The position numbers and the translations under genes were made by a program. Below are positions 4,978 through 5,886 of a stretch of 5,886 bases of DNA, piece after piece; within the stretch, counting starts at the first letter, position 1, and each line of letters opens with the position of its first letter. The DNA is from Clostridia bacterium (GTDB lineage: Bacteria > Bacillota > DSM-16504 > Desulfitibacterales > Desulfitibacteraceae), in NCBI GenBank assembly GCA_018333845.1, contig JAGXSK010000083.1:1-5886 (forward strand), in the 5' to 3' direction. The notes beneath the pieces were generated by a model, which did no database searches, was not told the origin of the DNA, and saw only the letters and a program-made list of their open reading frames with translations.

Positions 4978-5886
4978 ATGAGTGAATTCTACCGAAAAAA
5001 ACCTGAGGAAACGTTGAAAACCTTGGGGGTTACAGAACAAGGATTGCATGATGATGAAGTTAAGAAAAGGCGGGAGCAGTACGGCTATAACGAGCTAGAG
5101 GAAGGAAAAAGGAAAACAACGCTTGAGGTATTCATTGAACAACTCAAGGACTTTTTGGTCATTATCCTCATTGCGGCAGCAACCATTTCGGCTTTCCTGG
5201 GGAAAATTGAGAGCACAGTTGTCATTTTGATTGTTGTCGTCCTGAATGCTGTACTTGGAACGATCCAACACCTTAAAGCGGAGCAATCTTTGAATAGCCT
5301 TAAAGCCCTTTCCTCGCCGACAGCCAAGGTTTTAAGAAATGGTCAAAAAACAGAGATTCCATCAAAGGAAATCGTTGTTGGCGATATCCTTTATCTGGAT
5401 GCAGGAGATTTTGTAAGTGCCGATGGACGAATTATTGAGAATTACAGCCTTCAGATCAACGAAAGCTCGTTAACGGGTGAATCGGTGAGCGTAATGAAAT
5501 CAGTGGAAACAATTGATAAAGACGATGTGCCTATTGGTGATAAAAAGAACATGGTCTTTTCAGGAAGTTTTGTCACCTACGGAAGGGGAGTCATCGTTGT
5601 CACTGACATCGGTATGAAGACAGAGATTGGCAAAATAGCCCGCCTTCTTGGTACGGCACAAGAAAAGAAAACGCCGCTGCAAGTAAACCTTGATAATTTT
5701 GGTAAAAAGCTGGCGATGGCCATTATAGCCATTGCTGCGATCATCTTTACTCTGGATATGATAAGGGGACTGCCCCTTGTGGATTCCTTCATGTTTGCGA
5801 TAGCGCTGGCAGTGGCGGCTATACCTGAGGCGCTGAGTTCCATTGTGACGATTGTGTTGGCCACGGGAACACTGAAGATGGCGAAA
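4978..5886 (+). CDS. P-type cation-transporting ATPase, P2A/Ca2+-like (3' end outside window)
   Basis: The frame is open for 303 codons to the window edge, about a third of the usual length of 850-900. It encodes the start of an integral membrane pump that exports a cation, probably Ca2+, at the cost of ATP. Seen in order: the N-terminal cation-ATPase domain (about 1-60), membrane helices M1 (58-75) and M2 (80-97), the actuator domain (about 105-235) with the dephosphorylation motif TGES at 166-169 in INESSLTGESVSV, M3 (245-262), and M4 (269-292) with the ion-site motif AAIPEALSS (280-288). The phosphorylation motif DKTGT lies beyond the window. The PE of M4 and the N-terminal domain place it in the P2 group; most Ca2+ pumps read PEGL where this one has PEAL. 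Its codon use (CTG, GCG, CGC) and higher GC differ clearly from the acc operon. Substrate is inferred from family, not shown. Confidence 0.9.
   Translation, partial: MSEFYRKKPEETLKTLGVTEQGLHDDEVKKRREQYGYNELEEGKRKTTLEVFIEQLKDFLVIILIAAATISAFLGKIESTVVILIVVVLNAVLGTIQHLKAEQSLNSLKALSSPTAKVLRNGQKTEIPSKEIVVGDILYLDAGDFVSADGRIIENYSLQINESSLTGESVSVMKSVETIDKDDVPIGDKKNMVFSGSFVTYGRGVIVVTDIGMKTEIGKIARLLGTAQEKKTPLQVNLDNFGKKLAMAIIAIAAIIFTLDMIRGLPLVDSFMFAIALAVAAIPEALSSIVTIVLATGTLKMAK

Overview
The window looks like chromosomal DNA from a Bacillota (Firmicutes) species, most likely a clostridium. The evidence is purine-rich Shine-Dalgarno sites, an AT-rich core with heavy use of ATA, AGA and TTA codons, and acetyl-CoA carboxylase proteins whose sequences follow the clostridial/Bacillus pattern (for example the AccD leader MLKDLFSKKKY and the AccA motif GAYCG). 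The genus cannot be fixed from sequence alone.

Layout, left to right, all genes on the + strand. Bases 2-271 are the 3' end of an unrecognised gene, followed by a rho-independent terminator (338-371). Bases 372-598 form a regulatory gap with a sigma-A-like promoter (441-470), several short palindromes or direct repeats, and a strong ribosome site. Bases 599-4253 hold a compact four-gene operon, accB-accC-accD-accA, which encodes all parts of heteromeric acetyl-CoA carboxylase. Bases 4254-4977 carry no convincing gene, but 4545-4790 is packed with inverted repeats, ending in a perfect 14-bp-arm hairpin. From 4978 to the window edge runs the first 303 codons of a P-type (P2A, Ca2+-like) cation ATPase, cut off by the window end.

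The operon makes malonyl-CoA for fatty acid synthesis. AccC carboxylates the biotin carried by AccB, and the AccD/AccA carboxyltransferase moves the carboxyl group to acetyl-CoA. The genes are 7 bp apart or overlap by 7-8 bp, which fits co-transcription and translational coupling. No fab genes lie within the unit or directly beside it.

The most notable point is AccD. It keeps the usual N-terminal leader and the whole catalytic core but has no four-cysteine zinc ribbon, and no frame of that stretch could restore one. Two other points deserve attention: the AT-rich operon sits between flanks of visibly higher GC and different codon use, which may mean it was acquired as a block; and the structured 4545-4790 segment may be a mobile-element remnant or a structured RNA.
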